64,000 nucleotides of DNA from Rothia nasisuis (GTDB lineage Bacteria; Actinomycetota; Actinomycetes; Actinomycetales; Micrococcaceae). This document shows, one piece after another, positions 34,970 through 43,822 of this stretch. Every line of letters begins with the position of its first letter. Position 1 is the stretch's first letter. The notes beneath the pieces were generated by a model. It searched no databases. It saw only the letters and a list, made by a program, of their open reading frames with translations, and was not told where the DNA came from. Location: the NCBI RefSeq assembly GCF_928381405.1, contig NZ_CAKMSB010000013.1, positions 1 through 64,000 of the forward strand. Direction: 5' to 3'. Position numbers and translations under genes: made by a program.

Positions 34970-36208
34970 ATGCACACCACCGAGTCACCCGCACCCCAGA
35001 CCGGGCCCGGCCTGCCCCTGATTGCCATTTTCGCTCTTGCCTCTCTGACCGCTGTGGGGCCCCTGGCCATCGACATGTACCTGGCGGCCCTGCCCGCAAT
35101 TGCGTCCGATTTAGGCACCGCTACCCCAACCGTCCAGCTAACCCTCACTGCCTTTCTGGCAGGCATGGGGGCAGGCCAGTTTGTTGTGGGGCCGCTCTCT
35201 GATAAGACGGGGCGTCGCCTACCGCTCCTGATCGGGGCAGCCCTCTGCGCTGTGGCAACCCTGGCCTGTGCCTTTGCCCCCACCATTGAACTGCTGATTG
35301 CCGCCCGTTTTGTCATGGGCTTCACCGGGGCTATCGGCCTGGTGCTCTCCCGGGCGGTAATCACCGACTCCACCACCGGCTTACAGACAGCCCGCCTCAT
35401 GAGCGTCATGATGATGATCAACGGTTTCGCCCCCGTAATCGCCCCGCTTCTGGGCGGGCTGGTGCTCTCCTTTGGTACCTGGCGCGATATTTTCAGGGTG
35501 CTCGCGGCTCTGGTTGCCCTCTCTATGCTGCTGGTGGTCCTCTTCATTAAGGAGTCCCTGCCGGTAGAGCGCCGCCGCACCGGCAGTCTCGTCTCGGTCT
35601 ATACGGGCATGATCGAGGTCGCTCGTAACCGCCGCTACCGGGGGTTCAGCCTGACCCTGGTGCTGGGCTTCGGTGCCCTCTTCAGCTACATTTCCGGCTC
35701 CCCCTACCTGCTCCAGAACGTCATGGGACTCTCGGAGGTGCACTTTACCTATGCTTTCGGGTTGAACTCCATGGGTATTGTTCTGGCCTCCTTCCTCAAC
35801 GCCTCCCTGATTGGCCGCGTCGCCCAGCGTACGGTACTCACCTTTGGGGCTTTTGCTGTCGTGACCATCTCGGCTCTGCTGACCCTGCACTTTGCCCTGG
35901 GCCCCAGCCTTATCCCCACCCTGGCCCTGCTCTTTGCCTTTACCACCTCGGTGGGTCTGATGTTTGGCAACGCCTCTGCCCTGGCCATGGGCGAAGCCCG
36001 CCACATTGCGGGGTCAGCATCTGCGCTCATGGGCACCGTCCAGTCCCTGATGGGTGGCCTTGCCGCCCCGCTCGTGTCACTGGCGGGGCCGCAGGCCTAC
36101 ATGCCCATGGCCTGCGCCATGCTGGGCTTTGCCGCCCTAGCCTGCATCAGCCTCATTACGACCCCGAAGGCAGAGAGCGACTACGCGACCGACCGGGCCA
36201 AGCCCTAG
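34970..36208 (+). CDS. Bcr/CflA-type multidrug MFS exporter
   Basis: A 412-aa, 12-helix exporter. The start (FALASLTAVGPLAIDMYLAALP) and the loop GQFVVGPLSDKTGRRLPLL are Bcr/CflA hallmarks, and the central loop FIKESLPVERR separates two six-helix halves. The family exports drugs such as bicyclomycin and sulphonamides, or cysteine. GAGACGAG precedes ATG 34970. No regulator is adjacent. Confidence 0.9.
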   Translation: MHTTESPAPQTGPGLPLIAIFALASLTAVGPLAIDMYLAALPAIASDLGTATPTVQLTLTAFLAGMGAGQFVVGPLSDKTGRRLPLLIGAALCAVATLACAFAPTIELLIAARFVMGFTGAIGLVLSRAVITDSTTGLQTARLMSVMMMINGFAPVIAPLLGGLVLSFGTWRDIFRVLAALVALSMLLVVLFIKESLPVERRRTGSLVSVYTGMIEVARNRRYRGFSLTLVLGFGALFSYISGSPYLLQNVMGLSEVHFTYAFGLNSMGIVLASFLNASLIGRVAQRTVLTFGAFAVVTISALLTLHFALGPSLIPTLALLFAFTTSVGLMFGNASALAMGEARHIAGSASALMGTVQSLMGGLAAPLVSLAGPQAYMPMACAMLGFAALACISLITTPKAESDYATDRAKP

Positions 36209-36226
36209 CGCCCACCTTCCCTAGCG

Positions 36227-37111
36227 CTAGCCGCGGGCCAGGTAGCCTAATAGCTCCTCAGTGAGGGCCTGGTCGGTAGCAACCGGGGTGCCGTTCAGAT
36301 GGGTGACCGGCGCCAGCAGGCGTACCGAGGACGCCAGCCAGACGGCGTCCGCCTCCAGCAGGTCCTGGGGGTAGAGGGGGGCGTACCCCAGCTCCCAGCC
36401 TGCGGCACGAGCACCCGCGAAAATGGCGCCCTGGGTGGTTCCGGGCAGAATACCGTGGGCAGGCTCTGGGGTGTAGAGCACCTTCTTCTGCCCTTCGGTC
36501 TTGGCCACGATGACAGATGAGGTAGCCCCCTCAAGAATACGGCGGTCGTCGGTGACCCAGATGGCGTCGTCCGCCCCGTGCTTACCCACATATCGCAGCA
36601 CCGACATATTAACGGCGTACGAGAGGGTCTTAGCACCGGCCAGGAGCCAGGGGTAGGTAGAGTCCTCGGCTGGGTCATGGCCTCGGGGCAAGAGCATAAC
36701 CCGCACGCCCTGTTCGCGCTGGCGGAGCACGGTGGCCGACGACGGTGCAACGGTCACCCAGGCGTGGGGGCCGGCTTCTGCGGTGCCACGAGAGACAACG
36801 ATTTTGACCGTGTGCTCTTCGCCGAGCACGGTCTGAGCGCCTTGGGGCGCAGAATCTACCGCCAGGTGCACAGCCCCCCGTAGGTCGCCCTCAGCTGGCA
36901 GGGGCAAATCAAGCAGGCGGGCCGAGCCTGCCAGGCGAGCCAGGTGAGAGTCTAACTTTCTCACGGTTCGGTTGGCAGCCAGCATGGTCTCAAAAACGCC
37001 GTCGCCGCGCGTGAGACCCTGGTCTTCAATGTTAATCAGGGGAAGGGTGGCATCGACGAGTTCACCGGCAGGGTTGGTCTCTGTCAGCATGACAACGGTT
37101 GTAGTGTTCAT
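36227..37111 (-). CDS. pabC: Aminotransferase class IV, probable aminodeoxychorismate lyase
   Basis: A 294-aa PLP enzyme. The catalytic Lys is in LAGAKTLSYAVNM, and the later ILEGATSSVIV, GILPGTTQGAIFA and VWLASSVRLLAPVT blocks fit 4-amino-4-deoxychorismate lyase, which forms p-aminobenzoate for folate synthesis. D-amino acid and branched-chain aminotransferases share the fold, so the symbol is probable. The start ATG 37111 has no close ribosome-binding site. The pabAB partner gene is not in the window. Confidence 0.82.
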   Translation of the reverse strand: MNTTTVVMLTETNPAGELVDATLPLINIEDQGLTRGDGVFETMLAANRTVRKLDSHLARLAGSARLLDLPLPAEGDLRGAVHLAVDSAPQGAQTVLGEEHTVKIVVSRGTAEAGPHAWVTVAPSSATVLRQREQGVRVMLLPRGHDPAEDSTYPWLLAGAKTLSYAVNMSVLRYVGKHGADDAIWVTDDRRILEGATSSVIVAKTEGQKKVLYTPEPAHGILPGTTQGAIFAGARAAGWELGYAPLYPQDLLEADAVWLASSVRLLAPVTHLNGTPVATDQALTEELLGYLARG

Positions 37112-37335
37112 GGTTTAACAGTAGCCCCTTAACTCTGATGCTCCCACGACCAACCTGGCGTTAGGGGTTGGGTGTGGGAGCACCTGATGCGAGCGCTATA
37201 TTCGGCACGAGCCGCCCCGGGCACGTGGGTGCGAGGTGGGTTTCGCGGCCCGAAGCGATTGTTATGGGCCCCGGGTGCCTATCGTGGGGATAATACACCG
37301 CAGGAGTACCCTTTCACTGTATCGTGTAGCTCACG

Positions 37336-37381
37336 CCCCACCAAAGATTCTTGCTTTCTTTAACGCAAGATTGCGGTGGGG
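37336..37381 (-). terminator. Probable terminator after ykoC
   Basis: CCCCACC (37336-37342) pairs with GGTGGGG (37375-37381), and TTCTTGC with GCAAGA inside it extends the stem. It lies five bases past the ykoC stop. No T-run follows, so termination is likely but not proven. Confidence 0.45.
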
Positions 37382-37385
37382 TGTT

Positions 37386-38186
37386 CTATAGCCACATCCA
37401 GGTCAGTGTTCCGGCTAGGAAGGAGACCAGGTAGCCTGCTAACACTGTGACGAGACAGGCACCTAGGAACAGGCCGTCCGCGCGCCCGTAGACCGGCACC
37501 CGCGCCCAGGTGCGGGGCCCGGCCCCGAAGCCGCGGGCCTCCATGGTCGTAGCCAGACGGGTGCCGCGTCGGATGGCCTGCACCAGCAGTGCGAAGGCCT
37601 GGCCGGTGAAGGTGCGGATGCGGCGCAGAAGGGTGTCGTGAGCGCCTAGGCCTCGGGCGCGGCGGGCCTGGCCCAGGGTGTTCCAGTCAGTAGCTAAGAT
37701 GCCAAGTAGGCGCAGGGCGGCTAGCGCTGCAAGGACGAATCGGGCAGGCAGGCGGGCAGTTTGGGCTAGCGAGTCACCCGCATCGGTGGGGTCGGTTGTC
37801 GTCACCAGTAGGAGGCCCGGCAGGGCCAGGGCCAAACCACGAACCATGAGGGAAATACCGGTGGTCAAAGAGTCGGTAGTGACCCATAGAAAGCCCAGAT
37901 GAAAGACGGTCTCACCGGTTTTCTCGGCGATGAGCGCGGTAGACCAGCCTGTCAGCAGTGTGCCCAGCAGAAGGGGCCAAAAGCGTAGGAGCAGGTTCAG
38001 GGGGCGGGCACCCCAGAGGGTAAACACTAGGGCTTCGAGGAGCAGGATGGTGAGGGCCGCAACCCAGTCTTTGATGAGGATGAGCCCCAGGGAGAGCAGA
38101 AAGGTGGCCAGCAGTTTGGTTCCTGCGTTGAGGCGGCCAGCCCGGCTGGTAGAGGCTGCGGTGGGGGTGAACAGGTCAGCTACCAT
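37386..38186 (-). CDS. ykoC: ECF transporter T component
   Basis: A 266-aa EcfT-type membrane protein with about five helices and the coupling motif pair (ARRARGLGAHD and TTMEARGFGAG) that contacts the ATPases. It starts at ATG 38186, overlapping the end of the ATPase gene by 11 bases, so translation is coupled. With YkoD and YkoE it forms an ATP-driven importer. Confidence 0.93.
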   Translation of the reverse strand: MVADLFTPTAASTSRAGRLNAGTKLLATFLLSLGLILIKDWVAALTILLLEALVFTLWGARPLNLLLRFWPLLLGTLLTGWSTALIAEKTGETVFHLGFLWVTTDSLTTGISLMVRGLALALPGLLLVTTTDPTDAGDSLAQTARLPARFVLAALAALRLLGILATDWNTLGQARRARGLGAHDTLLRRIRTFTGQAFALLVQAIRRGTRLATTMEARGFGAGPRTWARVPVYGRADGLFLGACLVTVLAGYLVSFLAGTLTWMWL

Positions 38187-39813
38187 AGGGGCCCTCCTGG
38201 CCTTGAGCGGGAGCTGGAGCCGTGGCCGGAGTCAGGGCATAGCTCTGCCCACCCAGGGCCGTAGCATAGTCGGCGTCATGGGTTATTGAGATTACCGCTA
38301 CCCCGTCAGCGAGCTGTTCCTTGATGAGGGTGACCAGTTCTGCCCACGTGGTGGCATCCTGCCCGAAGGTTGGTTCGTCCAAAATCAGGAGCTTTGGCCG
38401 GGTAGCCAGGGCGGTGGCCACCGAGAGCCGCCGCTTCTCGCCCCCTGAGAGCGTAAACGGGTTAGCTCCCGCCAGGTGGGCCAGGCGCAGACGCTCTAGC
38501 AGACGGTCGGTATGGGCAGCCAGCTCCGCCAGATTAAGCTTCTCTCGGCGCACTCGCGCTAGGTGGCGGGGGCCAAACTCTAGCTCATCGCGCACGGTTG
38601 CACTGATGAACTGGTGCTCGGGGTGCTGAAACACCAGCCCGATACGGTCGGCCAGTTCAGCGGCAGGCCAGCCGGTCAGGTCACCAGCCAGCGCGGTACC
38701 GGTGTGCTCTCCGATCAGGGCCGGGTGGGCTATGACGCGGCCCCGGGCCGGGTGGAGTAGCCCGGCTAGAGTCATTCCCAGGGTCGTTTTGCCCGCGCCG
38801 TTGGGCCCGAGCAGGGCCAGGTGTTCCCCGGTGTGCAGAGTCAGGTTGATGTTTTCGGCTACAGCGGGCAGGTCAAGGACGGGCTCTCCCCCACTCTTGA
38901 GTGTGCGGGCACGCTCCTTACGCTGGGCCCGAGTGGGGGTGCCCCGGGTAACGGCTAGCCTTTCAGCTGTCAGCAGGGGCGCAGCCTTCTGCCCACCGGC
39001 AGGAGGGGCGGGTGGCTGCGGCCTGTAGCCGGGCACCCAGACCCCTGCGGCGATGAGCTCTTCACGGGCCTCTGCCAGCACCGTGGCGGGCGGGCCGTCG
39101 TGGGTGATGCCGCCCTCTGTACCCAGCACCAGGACGCGATCCATGTGCCGCGCCCACACATCAAGCCGATGCTCAATGACGACCAGGGTGGCCCCGGTGG
39201 CCTCGGTTACGGTAAGAACGGCATCGGCTACCTCCCGGACGCCTGCCGGGTCAAGATGAGCGGTAGGCTCATCAAGCAGGAGGGCACCGGGGTGCATAGC
39301 CAGAATACCGGCCAGCCCCAGCCTTTGCTTCTGACCGCCAGATAGGGCAGTGGTAGAACCGTCCAGAGGAAGGCCCCCCAGCCCTACAGAGTCTAGAGCG
39401 GTGAGCACGCGCTCCCAGATTTCGCCCCGGGGCACCGCCAGATTCTCCGGGCCGAAGGCCACATCGTCGCCAACGCGAGCCAGCACCACCGAGCTTTCTG
39501 GGTCCTGCTGCATCAGCCCCATGTCCCCGAGAGCCTCGGTGGGGGCCAGTCCGTTCACGGTGATTTCACCGAGCTGGGTCTGGCCGTCCTCATCAATCAG
39601 GAGCCCGGCCAGGGCGTGTAGCAGCGTCGACTTCCCGGCGCCCGAAGGGCCCACCAGGAGCACCTTCTCACCCGGAGCAATCTCAAAATTGAGGTGGGCG
39701 AACGCAGGCTCTTCCCGCCCCGGGTGATGCCAACCAAAATCGTGCGCTCTCAACCGGGCGCCCCGGCTCCCGACCGCGTCCTTGTTCCCTACCTGCCCGC
39801 CCATCTGAACCAT
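38176..39813 (-). CDS. ykoD: ECF transporter ATPase with two ABC domains
   Basis: A 545-aa protein with two complete ABC ATPase domains. The first (about 25-240) has Walker A GPSGAGKST, signature LSGGQKQRLGLAG and Walker B ALLLDEPTAHLD. The second (about 280-530) has GPNGAGKTT, LSGGEKRRLSVAT and LLILDEPTFGQD. It equals fused EcfA1/EcfA2 and powers thiamine or hydroxymethylpyrimidine import. ATG 39813 and ATG 39804 are both possible starts. It is the middle gene of a ykoE-ykoD-ykoC unit. Confidence 0.94.
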   Translation of the reverse strand: MVQMGGQVGNKDAVGSRGARLRAHDFGWHHPGREEPAFAHLNFEIAPGEKVLLVGPSGAGKSTLLHALAGLLIDEDGQTQLGEITVNGLAPTEALGDMGLMQQDPESSVVLARVGDDVAFGPENLAVPRGEIWERVLTALDSVGLGGLPLDGSTTALSGGQKQRLGLAGILAMHPGALLLDEPTAHLDPAGVREVADAVLTVTEATGATLVVIEHRLDVWARHMDRVLVLGTEGGITHDGPPATVLAEAREELIAAGVWVPGYRPQPPAPPAGGQKAAPLLTAERLAVTRGTPTRAQRKERARTLKSGGEPVLDLPAVAENINLTLHTGEHLALLGPNGAGKTTLGMTLAGLLHPARGRVIAHPALIGEHTGTALAGDLTGWPAAELADRIGLVFQHPEHQFISATVRDELEFGPRHLARVRREKLNLAELAAHTDRLLERLRLAHLAGANPFTLSGGEKRRLSVATALATRPKLLILDEPTFGQDATTWAELVTLIKEQLADGVAVISITHDADYATALGGQSYALTPATAPAPAQGQEGPYGS

Positions 39814-39819
39814 GCTGCC

Positions 39820-40434
39820 CTAGCGAGCCCGCCGACCCGCTGACCGGCGGGAATTGGCTCGGCCCGACGCCAGGGAATCAAGCACACCGGTTGCCAGCAG
39901 GGCACGGGTCAAGAGCCAGGCCACCAGGCCCGCCAGAACAGTGCCCGAGATAATGCCGCCCATAGCGTAGGTGACGGCCTTAGAACCCTCAAAAACACCC
40001 GCATAGTAGATGACGAGTTCAGAAACACTCATGAAGGCACCCGAAACGGCACCGGCGAGTAAGGAGGTGCCCAGGTTCCAGATACGGTAAGCACAGAGCG
40101 CAAAAACCAGCTCTGCCCCCAGCCCCTGGATGAGGCCTGAAAGAACAATCGTCCAGCCGTAGTCACTCCCCAGCAACATGGAAACCACCGCTGCCAGCAG
40201 CTCGGTGTAGAGGGCCGCGCCGGGCTTGCGGATAATGAAGCCGCCGAGCACACCTGCCAGGAGCCAGGGCCCGCCCATCAGCGACGCGAACTCGGGTGCC
40301 AGGGCTAGAGCCGCTGTGGTGGCCTTGTAACCAGCGATGTTCCAGCCCCAAAAGAGAATTGCGCAGGCAACAGCCAACACAGAAGCAACGACGATATCAT
40401 TAACGCGCCATGTCAGCGCAGCTTTCTTAGACAT
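39820..40434 (-). CDS. ykoE: ECF transporter S component, YkoE family (thiamine/HMP)
   Basis: A 204-aa membrane protein with about six helices, matching YkoE (WRVNDIVVASVLAVACAILF, FASLMGGPWLLAGVLGGFIIRKPGAALYTELLAAVVSMLLGSDYG). The YkoE group recognises thiamine or its pyrimidine part. AAGGAAGG precedes ATG 40434. A TPP riboswitch just upstream confirms the thiamine link. A ykoF partner gene is not seen. Confidence 0.93.
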   Translation of the reverse strand: MSKKAALTWRVNDIVVASVLAVACAILFWGWNIAGYKATTAALALAPEFASLMGGPWLLAGVLGGFIIRKPGAALYTELLAAVVSMLLGSDYGWTIVLSGLIQGLGAELVFALCAYRIWNLGTSLLAGAVSGAFMSVSELVIYYAGVFEGSKAVTYAMGGIISGTVLAGLVAWLLTRALLATGVLDSLASGRANSRRSAGRRAR

Positions 40435-40442
40435 ATAGCCTT

Positions 40443-40465
40443 CCTTTGATGGTAAACAGCAAAGG
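40443..40465 (-). promoter_or_regulatory. ykoE: Hairpin able to mask the ykoE ribosome-binding site
   Basis: In the minus-strand transcript CCTTTG (plus bases 40460-40465) can pair with CAAAGG (40443-40448), which overlaps the AAAGGAAGG ribosome-binding site. The stem lies between the TPP riboswitch and the ykoE start, as expected for a translational expression platform. Confidence 0.55.
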
Positions 40466-40499
40466 GGGCATGCACAGGCACACAGTTGTGCCGGTAGAT

Positions 40500-40590
40500 T
40501 TCGACTCCCTAGCGCCGGTACTAACCGGATCAGGTTCGAGGGTCTGCGTGTGCACTCTCAGCACCCGGTAGGCAGGCGCTCCCCTGTCGT
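40500..40590 (-). ncRNA. TPP (thiamine pyrophosphate) riboswitch
   Basis: The minus strand carries the full thi-box pattern: ACAGGGGAGCGCC, then GGGTGCTGAGAGTG, then CAGACCC, then GAACCTGATCCGGTTAGTAC, then CCGGCGCTAGGGAGTC. It lies 65 bases before ykoE and would repress the transporter when TPP is plentiful. Confidence 0.96.
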
Positions 40591-40907
40591 TTGACCCCGC
40601 GGCGGGGCTACCGTCAGTATAAGCAGGTCGCTGAAACTTATTCAAAAAAACTTGAGGTTTATTCAAAGGCAGTCAAACGCCCCAGGCTCAGGTTCAGACT
40701 CAGGCTCGACGGAATCCGGTGGCTTCGCCCTGTCTCTTGTACGCCTCGCTCCCTGCTCAGGGCGCTGGCTGTGGCTACGCTCCCTGATGAGACTGCCTCG
40801 ACACCCGGCCTGGTACCCAAACTTCAGCAGTGGGCTAGAGTAAAAGTACTGATAGTGTTAGGACGAAGGCCCCGGCTGGGGCCACCCACCTTAGAAGAAA
40901 GGCCACC
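40591..40907. other. Non-coding region between the TPP riboswitch and the DUF4235 gene
   Basis: About 315 bases containing the riboswitch promoter (minus) and that of the DUF4235 gene (plus). A plus-strand frame of about 106 codons has no ribosome-binding site and overlaps the riboswitch end, so it is not called. No other structure is clear. Confidence 0.45.
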
Positions 40908-41171
40908 ATGAACCCCCTCGTCAAGATTGCCGGTACCGCTGCCTCACTCGGCGGTGTTGCCCTTGCCAATAAGGTCCTAGCTGCAAGCTGGACCAAAATC
41001 ACCGGCAACGAGCCTCCCGCTAACAACCCTGATACCGATGAGCGCTGGCGCGACATCATTCTTTGGTCGCTGATTAGCGGCCTGGTCGGCACCATCATCA
41101 AGGTGTCCATCACCCGCGCCCAGTACAAGATTGAAGCTAAGTCAGGTAGCGGGTCGCAGGCAGAAGTGTAA
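40908..41171 (+). CDS. DUF4235 membrane protein
   Basis: An 87-aa protein with an N-terminal hydrophobic stretch (about 8-25) and a second helix (about 51-66), matching DUF4235, a family almost limited to actinobacteria (WRDIILWSLISGLVGTIIKVS). The function is unknown. AGAAGAAAGG precedes ATG 40908. It ends in a good terminator and forms its own unit. Confidence 0.88.
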   Translation: MNPLVKIAGTAASLGGVALANKVLAASWTKITGNEPPANNPDTDERWRDIILWSLISGLVGTIIKVSITRAQYKIEAKSGSGSQAEV

Positions 41172-41197
41172 GAGGTTTTAGACTCGCAGACCGAGCC

Positions 41198-41234
41198 AAC
41201 CGGTCTCTCACAGCGGTGAGGGGCCGGTTTTTGT
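41198..41234 (+). terminator. Terminator after the DUF4235 gene
   Basis: A 14-bp stem (two G-T pairs) with an AGCG loop and a TTTTT run at 41228-41232, 27 bases past the stop. Confidence 0.88.
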
Positions 41235-41292
41235 TACCCACTTTGACCGTGTGAGCAGGCCAGCTAGCGGGTGAGGCCGTTACCATAGACCC

Positions 41293-42606
41293 ATGACCAC
41301 ATCAGCACCCGCCCCCGCCACCCAAGCCCAGGCACCTGCGTCCCCTTCTACCATCTTTGCCTGGACCCTCTGGGATGTAGGGAATGCCAGCTTCAACGCG
41401 ATTATGACCACCTTTGTCTTCGCGGTCTACCTGACCAGTGACGCTTTCGGCGGCAGTGTTCACGCAGCCGGAGTTCTCTCTGTTGGCCTCACCATAGCGG
41501 GTTTCTTCATCGCGGCTCTAGCCCCTCTCTCGGGTCAGCGGGCAGATGCCAGCGGTAGACGCGGCCTGTGGCTTACCGTCAACAGTCTTTTGCTGGTAAT
41601 CATCATGGCCCTCTGCTTCTTCATCGCGCCCTCACCTGAATTTTTGATCTGGGGGGTGGCTCTTCTGGCGCTCGGCAACCTGGTCAACGAATTTGCGGTG
41701 GTCAACTACAACGCGGTGCTACCGACCATCTCAACCAAAGACACCATCGGCAAGATTAGCGGCACCGGCTGGGCAGCGGGCTACTTCGGCGGTATCATCG
41801 CTCTAGCCCTGGTGCTAGTGGGCTTCATCAGCCCAGGCGTGTTGGGCATTCCCGAGGACGATTCCCTCAACGTCCGCGCGGTCGCCCTCTTCTCGGCAGC
41901 CTGGGCCCTCATTTTCTCCCTACCCCTGATTTTCCGCATGAGGAGGCTACCTCAACCCGCCCGTGCAGAGAAGACCCCCGGCGGGCTACTGGCCTCCTAC
42001 CGCGCCCTGTTTGCCACCATCGCGCGTCTCTACCGGCAGGCACCTGCCACTCTCTACTTCCTGGTCTCCTCAGCCGTCTTCCGCGACGGCCTCAACGGGG
42101 TCTTTACCTTCGGCGGAGTGCTGGCCGCCCAGGCCTTTGGGTTCACGACCAACCAGGTCATCGTCTTCGCAATCTTCGGCAACATCGTCGCTGGAGCGGG
42201 AGCCATGGCCGGTGGCTGGTTTGATGACCGTGTTGGCCCCAAGCGAGTCATTGTTTTCTCGCTCACTGCCCTCATTCTTGCCGCAATTCCACTTTTGGCC
42301 TGGCCGTCTACCGCCATGTTCTGGGTTTGCGGCCTCACTCTCTGCGCCTTTGTGGGCCCGGCCCAGTCAGCAGCCCGCTCCTACCTGGGCCGTCTCACTG
42401 AGGAGGGCCAGGAAGGTGAGATTTACGGCCTTTATTCCACCACCGGCCGCGCTGCCAGCTTTCTGGCTCCAGCCCTCTTCGGTCTTTTCGTGACGCTCAT
42501 GGGAGACGTACTGTGGGGCACGCTCGGCATCGTCCTGGTGCTGGGGGCAGGCCTGCTTCTTATGATTCCTATCAAGGATCCACAGGCCCGCCGTAACGCC
42601 CCCTAG
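41293..42606 (+). CDS. MFS transporter of the UMF1 (Atg22-like) family
   Basis: A 437-aa membrane protein with about 12 helices. The N-terminus (WTLWDVGNASFNAIMTTFVF) and PTISTKDTIGKISGTGWAAGYFGGI are typical of the bacterial UMF1 group related to yeast Atg22, a vacuolar amino acid exporter. The bacterial substrate is not known. The ATG at 41293 has only GTGAGG some distance upstream. It converges on the HPrK-like gene, with one base between stop codons. Confidence 0.88.
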   Translation: MTTSAPAPATQAQAPASPSTIFAWTLWDVGNASFNAIMTTFVFAVYLTSDAFGGSVHAAGVLSVGLTIAGFFIAALAPLSGQRADASGRRGLWLTVNSLLLVIIMALCFFIAPSPEFLIWGVALLALGNLVNEFAVVNYNAVLPTISTKDTIGKISGTGWAAGYFGGIIALALVLVGFISPGVLGIPEDDSLNVRAVALFSAAWALIFSLPLIFRMRRLPQPARAEKTPGGLLASYRALFATIARLYRQAPATLYFLVSSAVFRDGLNGVFTFGGVLAAQAFGFTTNQVIVFAIFGNIVAGAGAMAGGWFDDRVGPKRVIVFSLTALILAAIPLLAWPSTAMFWVCGLTLCAFVGPAQSAARSYLGRLTEEGQEGEIYGLYSTTGRAASFLAPALFGLFVTLMGDVLWGTLGIVLVLGAGLLLMIPIKDPQARRNAP

Positions 42607-42607
42607 T

Positions 42608-43801
42608 CTAGGGTCTTTTAGGCAGACGGTCGGTTGGCTCAGGTTCACGGGAACAGTCAAGCATGCCCGCCTCAACCATTGAGTAGACTGCTGCGTCAAA
42701 GTCGGAGCGGCTAATAGCGCCGTACAGTTCAACCATCTCATCATAGAGGTCTTCGAAAGTGATGGGCCGCTCAGCAGCACTCCACAGATCCCAGGCAATG
42801 AGCGAGACCTCCGAGAGCATGCCCTGCGTAGTCAGGTAGTAGCGGCCCTCAAAGGCAACTCCCTCAGTCTCTCTTGACCGCGCCAGCTCGGAGCGGTCTC
42901 GGCGCAGTGGAAGGCCTCCTCGAGCGTACCGCGGCACATGTTCGTATTCAACGTGCTCAGCGGTCGAGTTCCACCGCCCAGCCAGCACATCACGAAGCAG
43001 CGGTGTAGCCTGTGCAATTTCAGAATAGGTCAACAGCAGGGCGCCGCCCACCCCGTTGATAAGGTCAATCAGAGCTCCCAGCCCCCGATCCGACGCCTGC
43101 ACACCGGATGATTGAGCAACAATGTTAAAGAGGGCCTGGCCCAGAGGAATTCTTTCAAGAGTGGGTGCATGAGGCTTGCCGATACGATTGAGCACAATAA
43201 TATGCTCTAGGCGGTAGCTTTCATCGTCAGGTTCCACAGCACGAAGGCCCAGCTCTTGCGGGGCGTACTGGACCTTGGGCTCACCTTCGTTCTCAATCAC
43301 AGACAGAGGTTTGAGATAGGGCACAATCGAGCGGTCAGGGCGGATGACCGCCGTTTCATCGCTGAGATAGGCAAATTCGCGGCCCAACACCCTAGACGCG
43401 GTGGTCTTGCCCGTACCTGACGCTGCAACCAGAGCAAAAGCCCCGCGTGTGCGCTGGTCACCCACAACAGCTGCGTGCAGAAGGTGGACGCTCCCAGAGT
43501 AGTGTTTCAGCACCTGAAGGGTCACCTGCACCGTCAACTGCTCGGCTGCTGCCGCCGGGTTACTCGAGTTCACCACCGATAGCTCTGGCACCGCACTGTA
43601 TTCCTTGTACAGTTCGTGGGCTGCCCGCTCGGACAGCACCACCATGTGGTGATAGTCGGGCACCTGACCTCTGACGTCATCAATCACCTGCGGAGCCAGT
43701 CCCTCCCATGCCCGCATCACATTGTCAAAAAGCTCAGGGACGCCCTCTTCAAACACAAGAAGCACAGGCACCTGAGCCGGGTAAATCAGAAGACCGCGCA
43801 T
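42608..43801 (-). CDS. HPr-kinase-like ATPase fused to a PqqD-like domain
   Basis: A 397-aa protein. Residues about 100-265 look like the HprK C-terminal kinase fold: Walker A LVAASGTGKTT (Lys132), the Ser-Asp-Glu at 147-149 in YLSDETAVI, and a strand PYLKPLSVI, as in HprK-related kinases of natural-product clusters. Residues about 315-385 (RYYLTTQGMLSEVSLIAWDLW to YSMVEAGML) resemble PqqD, which binds leader peptides. In known RiPP systems both types act on precursor peptides, here on one chain. The start is ATG 43801 after GGAAGAAAG; a TTG six codons earlier also exists. It follows dcd by 21 bases. No precursor peptide gene was found. Confidence 0.72.
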   Translation of the reverse strand: MRGLLIYPAQVPVLLVFEEGVPELFDNVMRAWEGLAPQVIDDVRGQVPDYHHMVVLSERAAHELYKEYSAVPELSVVNSSNPAAAAEQLTVQVTLQVLKHYSGSVHLLHAAVVGDQRTRGAFALVAASGTGKTTASRVLGREFAYLSDETAVIRPDRSIVPYLKPLSVIENEGEPKVQYAPQELGLRAVEPDDESYRLEHIIVLNRIGKPHAPTLERIPLGQALFNIVAQSSGVQASDRGLGALIDLINGVGGALLLTYSEIAQATPLLRDVLAGRWNSTAEHVEYEHVPRYARGGLPLRRDRSELARSRETEGVAFEGRYYLTTQGMLSEVSLIAWDLWSAAERPITFEDLYDEMVELYGAISRSDFDAAVYSMVEAGMLDCSREPEPTDRLPKRP

Positions 43802-43822
43802 ACGTTCGCTTTCTTCCAACGG

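Noticed and set aside
35381-36004. Long minus-strand frame (207 codons) opposite the Bcr/CflA exporter
   Set aside because: A shadow of the exporter gene: its Gly/Gln/His-rich translation is the usual product of reading a GC-rich membrane-protein gene backwards.
40591-40911. Plus-strand open frame of about 106 codons before the DUF4235 gene
   Set aside because: No ribosome-binding site, overlap with the riboswitch end and promoter region, and an arginine-rich composition typical of chance GC-rich frames.
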